This document shows, one piece after another, positions 35,887-46,482 of a DNA stretch of 64,000 nucleotides; the stretch's first letter is position 1; every line of letters begins with the position of its first letter. The stretch is taken from positions 29,193,732 through 29,257,731 of the forward strand of contig CALNVZ010003429.1 in NCBI GenBank assembly GCA_940671915.1. The letters run 5' to 3'. Both the position numbers and the translations under genes were made by a program. Source of the stretch: Paracentrotus lividus. Lineage: Eukaryota; Echinodermata; Echinoidea; Camarodonta; Echinidae. A model generated the notes under the pieces. That model was not told where the DNA came from, ran no database searches, and was given only the letters and a program-made list of their open reading frames with translations.

Positions 35887-36340
35887 TTCAGATTGGTGCC
35901 TGAATGCTTTGCTGGACCAGTTTCACGGTTGGGTGGTTTTGGGGAAGGTCTTTTTCTGTGCCTGCATTTAGAGACTATTTCAGTTTTTTGTTTATGGCAT
36001 CTTTGCTGGTAATGGTATTTTTTGTCGAGGCAGAGGTTGAAGGTCCCACTTCTTCGAAGATTTGCTTTGGATCTTTTTGCTATTTCCCAATTGAGCTGAT
36101 ACTTGGTGGTGGATTCCTTGGGTTTCCATATATCTTTTGAAAGTTGTGTTTCCTTCCGATATTTTTTTGTGTTTGAATGATTTGACGTGGTTTCTATGTC
36201 TTTCTTTGAATGTTCCTCCTGCGAGCCCATAGTAGCATTTGGATTCGTTGCCATAGGATATTGATGCTTTATATACAAGGGCCTTTTCTATGCATTTTCC
36301 TTGTAGGGGGCAGGTTAGTTTTTGTCGGCAATTTCATTTC
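35880..36340 (-). pseudogene. GIY-YIG endonuclease of a Penelope-like element
   Basis: The minus-strand reading gives a Cys-rich entry (CPLQGKC), then KALVYKASISYGN, a YYGLAGGTFKERHRNHVKSF block (equivalent of the YIG part and the catalytic Arg helix), and after a +1/-1 frame change ELSKDIWK, 'W.IAKRSK' and a Cys-containing end near FNLCLDKK. This domain nicks DNA for Penelope-like retrotransposition. The frameshift (near 36165) and a second one near the start make it dead. The 134-codon ORF in the track-like reading covers only the second half in frame. Assignment rests on motif order, not on a search. Confidence 0.75.
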
Positions 36341-36349
36341 TGTTTTAGG

Positions 36350-36640
36350 TCATTTCCGGTTCCTACAGCTTGGTTGATCATTTTTTTTTTTTTTGGTTGT
36401 GTGATTTGATGATTGCATCCATGATTTTTTCATACAGCTATAACTAACTTTTACGGTGTTTTTGTTGAATATCTTGTTCAACTTGTGGCCCCTTGGGAAG
36501 TACATTTTGACTAAACCCAGAAATTTTGCGGCTACATTTGTTTTGACTTCCGCGTTGTAGGAAGGGTTGAACCATGTTATTTGTCTACTTCTGTTCTTTC
36601 TTCTTCTTGGTCCTTGGTTTCCGGTTCCTTGATTTTCGTA
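36350..36640 (-). pseudogene. Penelope-like connector between RT and endonuclease
   Basis: Encodes RQITWFNPSYNAEVKTNVAA then FPRGHKLNKIFNKNTVKVSYSCM. This is the conserved WFNPP...FP.GH.L.KIFN.NT.K.SYSCM block that links RT to GIY-YIG in Penelope-like proteins. It starts abruptly near 36640, so the RT domain is missing upstream. Confidence 0.75.
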
Positions 36641-36674
36641 GTCCAGCACAGCATTCAGACAATAATCTAATTAA

Positions 36675-36718
36675 GTCTGCCTGAAGATCACACCAGCGTG
36701 AAACCAGTGGTAGCAGAC
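36675..36718 (+). ncRNA. Hammerhead-ribozyme-like motif
   Basis: Read as RNA: stem I GUCUGC/GCAGAC (6 perfect pairs) encloses the core CUGAAGA, a short stem II region (12 nt), GAAA, a tiny stem III (CC-AGU-GG) and UA before the predicted cleavage point. Every invariant core base (CUGANGA, GAAA, UH) is present. Penelope-like terminal repeats are known to carry minimal type I hammerheads. Stem II is weak here, so activity is doubtful. Confidence 0.55.
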
Positions 36719-36837
36719 AACAAAAAGGTACGCCTATAATGCTTTGCCTTAATGGCATCGAGCACTTTTTTTAAGGAAACCCTCAACTGATTTCACATAA
36801 TTGGATATATATATAAATACATATATAATTATATATA

Positions 36838-37268
36838 GTGCGTCCCGAAAAGAACTATACACTTTTGACAAGGCTACCAAATTAAAAATACGTGATTCTT
36901 GGGGGAAAAAAGTTGAGATGTATATAAAGCCCATATCCTCAACTATCATTATGAGACAAAAACATCCGAAAATAACGCACTCTTCAGTGAGCAATGCCCA
37001 CTTTTATGAAGGACACAAAAAATAGCCTGAGCAGAATTCGCTATTCATTTATGACCTTTGTATGGCACACCAGTAGGGATTTAACTAATAATGGAATAAA
37101 TCGGCCAACAAAGACACAAATAAACTGAAGTCAAAGCAGAAATCAATAACATAAGAACAAAACGGTGAAAAATTACATTTTTCACAATACTGATTGTTTA
37201 TTTCTGACTTTTGATATATCTTTTGATCTGTTAGCTTTTTGTATCATAATGCTATTGATGGTATTATC

Positions 37269-37321
<53 letters not shown>

Positions 37322-37374
37322 ATATATATATAAACCTTTCTCCAATAAATCATGTATTTTTTCGGGATGCACTG
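36838..37374. mobile_element. TA-flanked MITE with AGTGCGTCCCGAAAA ends
   Basis: AGTGCGTCCCGAAAAGAAC at the left and TTTTTTCGGGATGCACTG at the right are inverted and adjoin TA. 537 bp, non-coding, containing a (TA)n array (about 37270-37315). The right end lies only 19 bp from an LRR exon donor. Confidence 0.65.
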
Positions 37375-37393
37375 TAGTACACAAAATACTTAC

Positions 37394-37465
37394 AAAAACA
37401 ATAGACTCCCCAAGTCAGAGAAGGCCCCTGCGTCGATCGAGCTTATAGTGTTGTTTTGAAGGTAT
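37394..37465 (-). CDS. LRR exon (fifth visible)
   Basis: This is a 72-nt minus-strand exon between ...GATAG and GTAAGT (donor at 37388-37393), with phase 2 introns. It encodes YLQNNTISSIDAGAFSDLGS followed by LLF, a textbook LRR (L.NN.I..I..GAF..L..L) with the restored Leu at each junction. Intron 5' of it is about 10.6 kb, intron 3' about 27 kb. It stands alone among mobile elements yet is perfectly conserved in length, phase and splice signals, which argues for a functional exon. Confidence 0.9.
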
Positions 37466-37554
37466 CTATCAATGGTGAAGGCAACATACAATTAATGAGA
37501 AGACATATATATAACTATTTAATATTTAAAAAAGGAAATAATGAAAAAATGAAT
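37466..37554. other. Intronic, nothing recognised
   Basis: Short AT-rich interval between the exon acceptor and the next repeat. Confidence 0.4.
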
Positions 37555-37998
37555 GGGTGTCATTGGGTCAACCTACGTCACGAAAATTCTTTATAAACCA
37601 ATTCATTTCGCTCTATTATTCAAAAAGGGAATTGCCAAGGTTGTTTGTTTTTGTCAATCATTTCACTGCATTGTCCCATTTATGATTTACACTTGTATCA
37701 TAGCTTATAAAGTTTGGATCAAACCAAGGCACGACGGCTTCTCATTGTCCATTAATTCATCTGCACCAAACAAAAAGAATTTCACGAAGGTTGTAGAAAT
37801 TGTCTATCAGTCAACTGAGCTCGGTCACGCCTAGCTGCTAGTCCGCCTCTGTGGTCTATCGGTTAAGGCATTGCAATTCAAATGCAGTAACCCGGGTTCG
37901 ACTCCCGGCGGAGGCAATTTTTGCAACCTGTAATTCAAAATGGACGACAGCTCTGGGGGTCATTGGGTAAGGCTACGTCAAAAAAATTCTCTATAAGG
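37555..37998 (+). repeat. Diverged ~400-bp tRNA-bearing repeat unit
   Basis: The flank GTCATTGGGTCAACCTACGT (near 37559) is repeated in direct orientation after the tRNA-like sequence (GTCATTGGGTAAGGCTACGT near 37960), a period of 401 bp. The body between resembles 32144-32321. Confidence 0.65.
37845..37916 (+). tRNA. tRNA-like sequence, copy C (UCA in anticodon position)
   Basis: This is the best-folded of the three copies. Acceptor GCCTCTG/CGGAGGC (7 pairs, one G-T), D stem GTCT/AGGC fully paired, anticodon stem TTGCA/TGCAG (one wobble), loop ATTCAAA, variable TAAC, T arm CCGGG-TTCGACT-CCCGG, then A. Box A TGGTCTATCGG and box B GGTTCGACTCC are present. Compensatory changes against copies A and B in the acceptor (C-G for T-A) and anticodon stems keep pairing, which hints at past selection for the fold. 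Anticodon UCA would read UGA; it is too short and lacks the features of tRNA-Sec. Confidence 0.6.
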
Positions 37999-38072
37999 GC
38001 TATTTCACGTTAAGTGTACAATTCTAAAAAACTGATAAAAAAAAAGGTTTTCCTCTTTTTGGTATCTTTTAA

Positions 38073-38522
38073 AGGTAGTATCAGCCTTTTTCACAAATTG
38101 TGAAAACTAATGCAACTTGGCATAACTGTAGAATATGATCGACCTATACTGTCTCTTCAATCTTACTGTCATAGGTTGCCTAGATCAGTAATACGAAACG
38201 AAAATCTGACTACCAACCTTGACCAGCTCTCCATCAACATCGTTGATATTACAGCGCGTGCGGCACGGACCGCACACAGCAATATACACACGGCGCATCA
38301 GCGTGCATTATTCTCTGCGCTAACGGTCAGCGGTTCGCACCGTACGGTATATTTTTCGAGGTTCGAAAAAATAGGAATGAATTTTGATAATCGCAATATA
38401 ATGACAAACATACACATTTGAGCTTAATCATGTTGTGGGAAGATATAGCCATTGGTATACTACTATATCCTCTCGAAAACTAGAAATTTAATATTTTTGC
38501 CTGCAAAAGGCTGACACTACCT
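38073..38522. mobile_element. TTAA-flanked MITE, copy 1
   Basis: TTAA then AGGTAGTATCAGCC... and ...GGCTGACACTACCT then TTAA: inverted ends with a TTAA duplication (piggyBac or Kolobok type). 450 bp, non-coding. The 103-codon plus ORF here has no counterpart in copy 2 (47363-47842). Confidence 0.8.
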
Positions 38523-38529
38523 TTAAACC

Positions 38530-39575
38530 AGGGTGTTTAAACAATTTCTATATCATGTTTGCCGTTCTAATTAACGGACCTCATCAACAGCAACCTACAG
38601 TTCCATTTTTGTAACACGGAAAAATCCTTTCTGATATTATCAGCATTTTTGTCCATTTTTAATGGAAAGGGATTCTCATTTCATAGTTTTGATTAAGTTC
38701 ACTGATATCATACATTAATATCTTGAAAGTTGTGTGAAATGTTAATGTTTTAGTTTAGTATGTAACATCATGAATCTTATTTGGCCAAATTTGGCCAAGA
38801 AATGTGGAAGTGATGAATATTTTTTAAAACATATCTTTTCCGTTAAAGTTAAAACAAAATAAAAAACAGGTCCTCTCCATAACACTGAGGTCAGCAGCAG
38901 TGAGATAAAATGCTACATATGGGCCCAAACTCAGTTTAAATAATCTTAAGTATGTGTGAATATGAGCACATGTCACAAATCAATGGACACAATATGTGAC
39001 ATATATTTCATTGCTTGGTGATTTGGATGACTTTATTTTCCGTTAAAAGTGTGTCCTCTCCATAACAGGTATTTTCTTCATATTTTGAAGCATTGAGGAT
39101 TGCACTATCTATGGCACTGATATACAATAAAAGAATACCTTCATTTAATATTATGAAATGTGATTTTCCATCTAAAAATATATAGATGGTCAGTAACTCA
39201 CATTAATGCAATGTTACACTGAATGCCCTCTCCATAACAGGGTAACCTATTTTTTAAACAATGTACACAAACAATTATGTTTAAAGTATAATCACCTCCT
39301 TCATGTATGGAGTATTTGATAATGTTGTTCCACTCAAAATTAGAATTCATTAGATATCATTTCAACAGCAATAATAATAATTTTTTTATTTATTTTCATT
39401 AATTCATTTATGTGATTGGATAATTTCTGAATGCAAACACAGAAATATTCTCACAACATAGTTTGATATTAAATTAATTTTAAAGGAATATTATTTGTAA
39501 GTGTGTAACTAACTAAATATACTGATCGTTGCAATCATTCACCACGTGGAAGCAATATTATGTATGCCAGGCGCG
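38530..39575. repeat. Degenerate tandem repeat with CCTCTCCATAACA
   Basis: The word CCTCTCCATAACA recurs at 38872, 39055 and 39227 (spacing about 183 and 172), the first two preceded by TTTTCCGTTAAA at similar distance. The rest of the units is poorly conserved. No coding. Confidence 0.5.
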
Positions 39576-39579
39576 GAAC

Positions 39580-39655
39580 AGGTGGGGGGGGGGGGGGCAC
39601 GGGCCGCCCCCCCTAGCCCCCCCCCCCCCAAAAAAAAAAAAAAAAAAAAAAAAAG
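39580..39655. repeat. G-run, C-run and poly-A low-complexity tract
   Basis: G(14), C-rich, C(13) then A(~26). Assembly across this is likely to be length-variable. Confidence 0.9.
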
Positions 39656-39697
39656 CGAGGCAAAAATAGACGAGCGGGCCGATTGACCTCAAACCTT

Positions 39698-40215
39698 ACC
39701 TATAGGCGAATTCTTTGAAAAGCGAACCTTTTTGGATTTGTTTTTGTTTTTGTTGTGTTTTTTTTTTTTTAAGCTGCACATTCATATAGAGCATTGTCTA
39801 AAGTTTCATGAATGCATTTTTTATCTTAATTTTACAAAATTTTCATGCTCATTTGCATAAATTAACATGCAAAAAATTTTAATACAAAAAAGGTACGTAA
39901 AATATTATTTGTTTGACCCTGACTTGATTGTATATGCTGGTCTCCTCACTTTGATCATTGTCATTATACCCTTTTTTAACTTCATTCCTTTAAATTTAAC
40001 TGCAAAATAATGGTGTTGAATTGATTGTTTTAAGATAATTAACTAAAGAAATTAATTACCATCAAATGTCACACACGTGACCCAAAAACAAGAAAAGTTA
40101 ACGCCCCCCGAAAACCATAGTTCTATTATTATTACAATTTTTTCTCCAAAGCTATATAATGTGCCTTGCATCTCACAAAATATGAAGTCATGATAGCTTT
40201 TAATTTAGTTATTAA
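39698..40215. repeat. First copy of a ~500-bp direct repeat
   Basis: GAATTCTTTGAAAAGCGAAC, AAGCTGCACATTCATATAGA and ATGCTCATTTGCATAAATTA occur in the same order and spacing at 40912-41345. A TTAA MITE (40220-40822) sits between the copies. Confidence 0.65.
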
Positions 40216-40219
40216 TTAA

Positions 40220-40822
40220 AGGACTCTTCCGGGCTGGAGTTTGCATTATAAGAAAAATAAAGTAAAATCGAAAAAGCACAACACTTAAAATTTCATCAAA
40301 ATCGGAAAAGAAATAGCAAAGTTATGAATTGTCTTAGGTTTTGAATTTTTTAGGAAACAGTTCTTCAAATTGGTAAACTGATGATGTCTCAGTCCCCCTA
40401 CTTTCTTTGTTTTTTATTGTATGAAATACCAATTATCAAGATTTTCTGCCCCAAGGACATAAAAACACGGATTAATCCTTGTGGAATTTTCAAGGTCACA
40501 AGTGCTTTTACTTATTTCAGTATGAGGAACACATTTTCTGTATACGCAATATATGAAAAAATGAGATAAATAGGATTTCATGTAATAGAATACACAAGAA
40601 GTAGGGGGACTGTGACATCATCAGTTTGCTCATTTGAATATTCAAATATTCAAATGAGACAATGAGACAATTGCCAAGAACTGTTTTACAAAAAAAAATC
40701 ACGACCTAAAAAATGCGTAACTTTGTTATTTTTCATCCGATTTTGATGAAATTTTATGTGTTGTGCTTGATGAATTTTACTTAATTTTACAAAACTTTTT
40801 CATTTCAGCCCGGAGTCCTCCT
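40220..40822. mobile_element. TTAA-flanked palindromic MITE
   Basis: TTAA-AGGACTCTTCCGGGCTG...CAGCCCGGAGTCCTCCT-TTAA, with arms inverted over most of 600 bp (ATTTCATCAAAATCGGA pairs with CCGATTTTGATGAAATTT). The two mirrored ~60-codon ORFs (plus 40381, minus 40517) are the same sequence on both arms and are not genes. Confidence 0.8.
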
Positions 40823-40904
40823 TTAACTTTGAAATTGGTCACACACCTGACCCACGGGTCACGTGTGTGACCAACTATGGTCATCCCTTAAAAAAGGGAC
40901 CAGG

Positions 40905-41450
40905 CTATTCGGCCATTCTTTGAAAAGTGAACCTTTTGGGGACAAAATAGATTTTTGATTTTTGATTTTAAGCTGCATATTCAAATAGAGCAATGTCTGA
41001 AGTTTCATGAACTGATGTTTTTTTTTCGTGATTTTTGCAATTGTTCATGCTCATTTGCATAAATTAACATAAATGAATATTAAATGGAAAAACGGTAAAT
41101 AAAATATCATTTTTTTTTAACCCTGACAGGAATGGATATGCTGACTTCCTTACTTATATTACTGTCATTATATTATTATTTACCTCTATTCCTTCTAATC
41201 TAACCCAACAAATAATGTTGTTAAATTGATTATATTAAGATAATCAACCCTGGAAATTAATTGCCCTCAAAATGTCCCACAAGTGACTAGAAAACACAAA
41301 AAGTTTTTGCCCCGTATTATTATTATTATTTCTCCAAAGCTAGATTTAATGTACCTTGCATCTCACTAAATATGAATCCATGACACATGTGACCCACTGG
41401 GTGGGGGCGGTCATAAAGGTCTGATTATTTTCACTTTCATCGGCTGAAAT
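40905..41450. repeat. Second copy of the ~500-bp direct repeat
   Basis: Parallel to 39698-40140; see that copy. It ends in unassigned AT-rich sequence. Confidence 0.6.
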
Positions 41451-42099
41451 TAATTTATTCCAGCATTATAATGCTCGAAAATGGTTCTCCAATAATTTTT
41501 GCGGAAAAAAAAACAATAACAAAAAGAACAAACAAACAAACAAAACAAAAGATCGAAAAACAAGGAAATACATAAGAAATTCATAAAACAATGAAATACA
41601 CAAGGAATTTAGTTCGATTTCATTTTTTTTTTCGAAGTACAATTGTTAGGAATCCTATAAAATTATACAAACACAAAATTAGCATTCCAGAAGCTGTAGT
41701 TTGTCAATTAGAACACAAATTATGACTTCATGCAATGCATAAATTAGCATAATTAATTCATATAAAATAAATTATTATTATTATGGGAAAATGAACAGTG
41801 CTTTCTTGTAGTTTACATCACACACTACCATCGTGCAAATTTTCGGCGCGCTCGCGCGATCAACAGCCGAGATATAATAGGGGGCATCATGCCCCCCCCC
41901 TCCCTCCCCGCCCCTCCCCAAGTCTTGACAGCTACCAAAACACCCCATTGACTGACTAGGGTTGAGTTCATAAAAGTTTTACCACAGTGGATATAATTGC
42001 ACAAAATGTACATTTACTGCATATTATATATAATATATTCATTTTTATGTACAGTTTGCTATAGGGCACACACGTGACCCACCAGAATGTCACACATTC
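41451..42099. other. Unassigned; isolated satellite unit at 41560-41612
   Basis: AAACAAGGAAATACATAAGA (about 41560) followed by another AAATACACAAGGAAT is the satellite motif of 20.4-22.9 kb, here as a single stray pair of units. A C-rich tract lies at 41889-41920. Nothing coding. Confidence 0.5.
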
Positions 42100-44549
42100 T
42101 ACTGAACAAAAAAGTGAACAGGATCATATACCCATGACCTCCCAGTAAGAAGTTATGGCGGGAAAAAGTCAAAAGGTCAACGAACTTTCACATGAAGGCA
42201 TATAAGGCCTATATACAAACTACAAATTGTTAAGAACGACAAATTGTCGTGCTTTTTGTTTCTATTAATATTTATTATCGATAACAAAATTAATTGAGAC
42301 TATTTCTACATAAGAAAATCATGATCAGTACATATAAGGGTCAAACTAAGATCATTTGGGGTCAAATGAGTTAATCGAACTACGGTAAAAGAGTTAAAAC
42401 AGCTCTATTTTACTGTGGTATTGTCAAGTTATGTATAAATAGATGATTAAAACCATGGATTCTACTAGATCCTAGTAGAATTTATGATTAAAAGTAATAG
42501 ATTTGTATGTTTACTCCAGAAACCACATTCAGTATTTAGGGTCATGATATGGTCAAAGGGTCAATCGGTCATTTTGGGTCAAAATGTTACATGGACCTAG
42601 AGATATTGTGCTGCAATATGTACACTAGAACCTCTTGAGCCATGAACTTCAAATTTAAAAGTAGTATGTACCATCATACGAAGACAATCTAATTTGATCA
42701 TATAGAATGTAGGTATAAGGTAAAGTGTCACTTGGTCAACTAAAGAAATATCAGGTATTCAACCTATTATTACAATAGCTTTAGAAAAAAAACTTTGTTA
42801 TATTTATGTATACCAACTTCATACAATGTTTGAAAATTTAGGTAAAATGTCAAGGGTCACAGAGGTAAACCTAGAAGGAATTACATGTGTTTGCCCCATT
42901 ATTGAAGTATATCAAAAATTATTTGAGATGTGAAACTATGATGATGTCACCATGAAAGAATCTCATTATACGAGACTGTGTATTGGTAAAATGTCAAGGT
43001 TCACAGAGGTTTATGTCTGAAATTACCGTTTTTTAAACTTTTATAAACGTCTGAACAATGCACGAGAAGTGCGCTTTGTTGGGGTATTCATCGATCTTTA
43101 ATCTATGTTTTATACTTTTGCTGGACCTCAACTTTAATTTGTGCAAGTCTGTCTCGTTTTTTAACCAATTTTTGTATGTTATAATGAATGATAACATCAC
43201 TAATAGTCAGGCATATTATACTTTTGCCATATCATTTACAAAATCTCATCAGACCATCTGCCTATAATCGTGATATCATTAAGGTTTAAGTTCAAATTGG
43301 TTCTTGGAATGTCATCACTTGACTACATGTATGTGACCTTTGATATAAATTATATCATCAAATTGAAGTAAACATCCCAAATACTTCTACAATCAATATG
43401 AGCTGAGTGCACATCAGTTTAGGTCAATGTAACATTTTGACCCTAAATGAAAGATTTACCCTTTGACTGTCCCATGACCCCTTACATTTATTGAATGTGG
43501 TTTTGGAAAAGAAATACAAATCTGTTAGTTTTAATCATCAGTTTACACACAACTTAACAGTACGACAAAAATGGAGCTGCTTTAACCCCTTTACCCTATT
43601 TCGGTCACAAATTGGACCCCAAATGACAGTTTGAGCCCTTATATCTACTGAATATGATTTTATTATGTATGAATAGTTAGTCTCAGTTAATTTTCTTAAT
43701 CATAGATACAAAAAGACACGAAAATTTGTCATTCCAACAACTTTAGCGCGTGTAAGCCTATTATGCCTTCATGTGAAAGTTCGTTGACCTTTTGACTTTT
43801 CCCAAAGTAATTTCTTACTGGGAGGTCAGGTATGATCCTCTACACTTAAACAGTGTATGAAATTGGCATCTTATGAATATATTATCATCAAGGTCAAGCT
43901 TTTTCTTAAAATAATGCAACAACGAGGTAAATACCTGAAATTTCATAACTTGACCATGTGACCCTTGACCTTTCACCTACATTCTATAAGATCAAATAAG
44001 ATTGTCTTCTTACGAAGGTACATACTACTTTTAAATTCGAAGTTCATGGCTCAAGGGGTTCTAGTGCACCTAATGCAGCACAATACCTCTACGTCAATGT
44101 AACATTTTGACCCTAAATGATCTATTGACCCTTTGACCATATCACGACCCCTTACATTTATTAATTGTTGGTCTGGATTAGAAAAACAAATCTGTCAGTT
44201 TTAATCATCTATTTATACCAAACTTAACAATACCACAAAAAATGGAGCTGTTTTAACTCCTTTACCGTATTTCGATCCTAAATTAAATCATTCGACCCCA
44301 AATGACCTTAGTTTGACCCCTTAATTGTACTGATCATGATTTTCTTATGTAGAAATAGTCTCAATTAATTTTCTTAGCGATAATGAATATTAATAGACAC
44401 AACAAGCACGAAAATTTGTCATTGCTAACAATTTTAGCTTGTATAGCCTTATATAGACCTTATTATGCCTTCATATCTTGACTTTTCCCGCCATAACTTC
44501 TTACTGGAAGGTCATGGGTAAATGATCCTCTTCACTTTTTTGTTCAGTA
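42100..44549. mobile_element. 2.45-kb fold-back element
   Basis: CTACTGAACAAAAAAGTGAA at the left is inverted at the right end (TTCACTTTTTTGTTCAGTAG). Inner arms also pair (ACCTCCCAGTAAGAAGTTAT with TAACTTCTTACTGGAAGGTC; GAGCCATGAACTTC with GAAGTTCATGGCTC). A second, shorter inverted set near 43740-43830 shows a nested or duplicated arm. No transposase, and the short ORFs are shadows. Confidence 0.75.
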
Positions 44550-44594
44550 GAAAAAGACAAACAATCTGCTATGTCTTTTGATATTATTTGAGCA

Positions 44595-44846
44595 TTTTAA
44601 CCCATTGTATACTGAGAACTTTTTATAAAGCCGAATGTATCATGATTGTGAAGCATGCTTGCAAGAAATTATTTTCATTTAAAGGTGAAACAAAGACAGC
44701 TTTAAATAGATCAAAGTTAGATAATTTAAATTATGTTAGATCTTTATATGTTTATGCAATCATGAGTAAAATAAACGATCGACAAGAGGCATGTTCTATG
44801 TTACTTCAGCCCGCATATGCGTGCTTAGTATACAACGGGTTAAAAA
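44595..44846. mobile_element. 250-bp MITE-like element containing an 87-codon ORF
   Basis: TTTTAACCCATTGTATACT at the left and AGTATACAACGGGTTAAAA at the right are inverted. The plus-strand 87-codon ORF (44588-44851) spans it end to end with no recognisable motif, and is more likely chance than a gene. Confidence 0.6.
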
Positions 44847-45041
44847 CGTGACCCCCTATTGGCCCCAATTTGACCTTATTTTGACCCCTACGAGAGTTGC
44901 CGGGGTTGGTAGGATACTAACCAAGCTAATTTTGATTAGTGACGTCTAAGCAACCCACAACCACTTTCAAACCTTTGTTCCCCCAAAACATCCACGGGGT
45001 CTACACGGTGGTCCTCTACTAACGTTTTCGATCATATTTAA

Positions 45042-45625
45042 AGGAGAATGAAACCCTAGGATTCAGTTGAATTGTATGAAACAAAAAAAATCAAAGAAAC
45101 AGATTTAAGAAAGTTTGAGAACAATTGAATAAATAATAAGAAAGTTATGAGCATTTGAATGTTGTGATCACTAACGCTATGGAGATCCTCACGCTGGCAA
45201 CAGGCACAAGATGTGTGATGTCACACATGAACAACTCTCCCATATGACATACAAAAAAAATACCAAAAATTCTTCTTTTTCCTCATTCTAATGGTAGTAC
45301 AGACTCTTCACACATGATTATATTTTGTGAACTTGTATTACATGTCCTCCCATGAAAAGAATCTCAGATCTTTTAACGGAATTAATAAAAAAAGACAATT
45401 TGAGTAAAATATGTACAAAAGTAATGGGGAAGTTGTTCATGTATGACATCATACATCTTGGGCCTGTTGCCAATTTGAGGATCCCCATAGCAGTAGTGAT
45501 CACAACATTCAAGCGCTCATAACTTTCTTATTATTCATTCATATTTTTTCAAATTTTCATTGATTAGCTTCTTTGATTTTCCTGTTTTTGTACAATTTAA
45601 TAAATTCCTAGGGTTTCCTTCCCCT
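45042..45625. mobile_element. TTAA-flanked palindromic MITE, 584 bp
   Basis: TTAA-AGGAGAATGAAACCCTAGG...CCTAGGGTTTCCTTCCCCT-TTAA. The arms pair over most of the length, including GTTGTGATCACTA against AGTGATCACAAC and GTGATGTCACACATGAACAA against TGTTCATGTATGACATCA. Confidence 0.8.
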
Positions 45626-45642
45626 TTAAAGTTTTTACACAA

Positions 45643-45667
45643 ACACACACACACACGCGCGCGCGCG
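45643..45667. repeat. (CA)n(CG)n alternating tract
   Basis: ACACACACACACACGCGCGC-type alternation, a candidate Z-DNA former. Confidence 0.85.
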
Positions 45668-45669
45668 AA

Positions 45670-46480
45670 AAGAGTAGTGTTCAGGTGGGAATTTTATTTC
45701 CATTTAATTTGTAAAAAAAATAATGATATTAATAAACCCCACTGATAACACCAAAAAAAATATATAGCTTATTGTTCGCAGGGCAATTAAGAGCTTGACT
45801 TCTCAGCTTTCCGGAGATGGTACATTCATTTTAATTGATTTTAAAAAGTCCTGTCACTTTGAACATAATCATAAAAGGTTATTTCCTCGATTGGTCAATA
45901 TTTACGCTTACCACATGCATATCTCATAGAAAGATGTGAACGGCGTCTGCGCAAGACTTGTGACAAGTTCACAATCTATGTCATTGTTTTGAGCATCAAT
46001 ATCTATGAATTGCATATTCTGAATACAACTTCAGTACAATCATGTTATAAGCTTGCCGAAATGTGTATTTCCTCCATCTGGTCTGGAGAATCTATTAACT
46101 AACACCATGATAAAAGTTCATCAATTTCTGTCATCTCTACGAGTAGATTGCTCAACCGAACGGACAATACCATTCCACTGCAGGGAAGTCTTCTTCGCGA
46201 GTTTTTGTGAGCTAATGTATTATTGCAGCCAGCTGCATAAATTTCTGCGCTTCTCAGCCGTATTTACAACGTCACTTTGTTGCGTCTGGCCTCTTAGATA
46301 ATGGACGCGCCTAGTTTAATTACGATTTAATGCCGCACGTTGGTATACGTTAACTTTACATTTCACAGTGTAGAATTGATATGATGGATATCGAAAATTA
46401 CTAAAAAATTTACACAAATGTGGATGCCATGAAAACACGGAATACTACATCTCCACGAAAACCAAACCCCGTCTAATAAA
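45670..46480. other. No gene recognised
   Basis: AT-rich intronic sequence. The 82-codon plus ORF at 46053 has no recognisable motif. Confidence 0.45.
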
Positions 46481-46482
46481 TA

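Larger units (their letters stand above)
35822..36736 (-). mobile_element. Penelope-like element, truncated, with inverted termini
   Basis: TAGGCGTACCTTT at the left and AAAGGTACGCCTA at the right are inverted. Just inside each end is a ~40-nt block, CTGAAGATC...CGTGAAACCAGTGGTAGC, in opposite orientation at the two ends. The minus strand between them encodes the connector and GIY-YIG endonuclease of a Penelope-like retroelement. The reverse transcriptase proper is absent, so this is an internally or 5' deleted copy. Confidence 0.75.

Noticed and set aside
38110..38421. 103-codon plus ORF as a gene
   Set aside because: It is inside a TTAA-flanked MITE, and the frame is not kept in the second copy at 47363-47842.
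40381..40702. Two similar ~60-codon ORFs on opposite strands
   Set aside because: They are the same sequence read from the two arms of a palindromic MITE.
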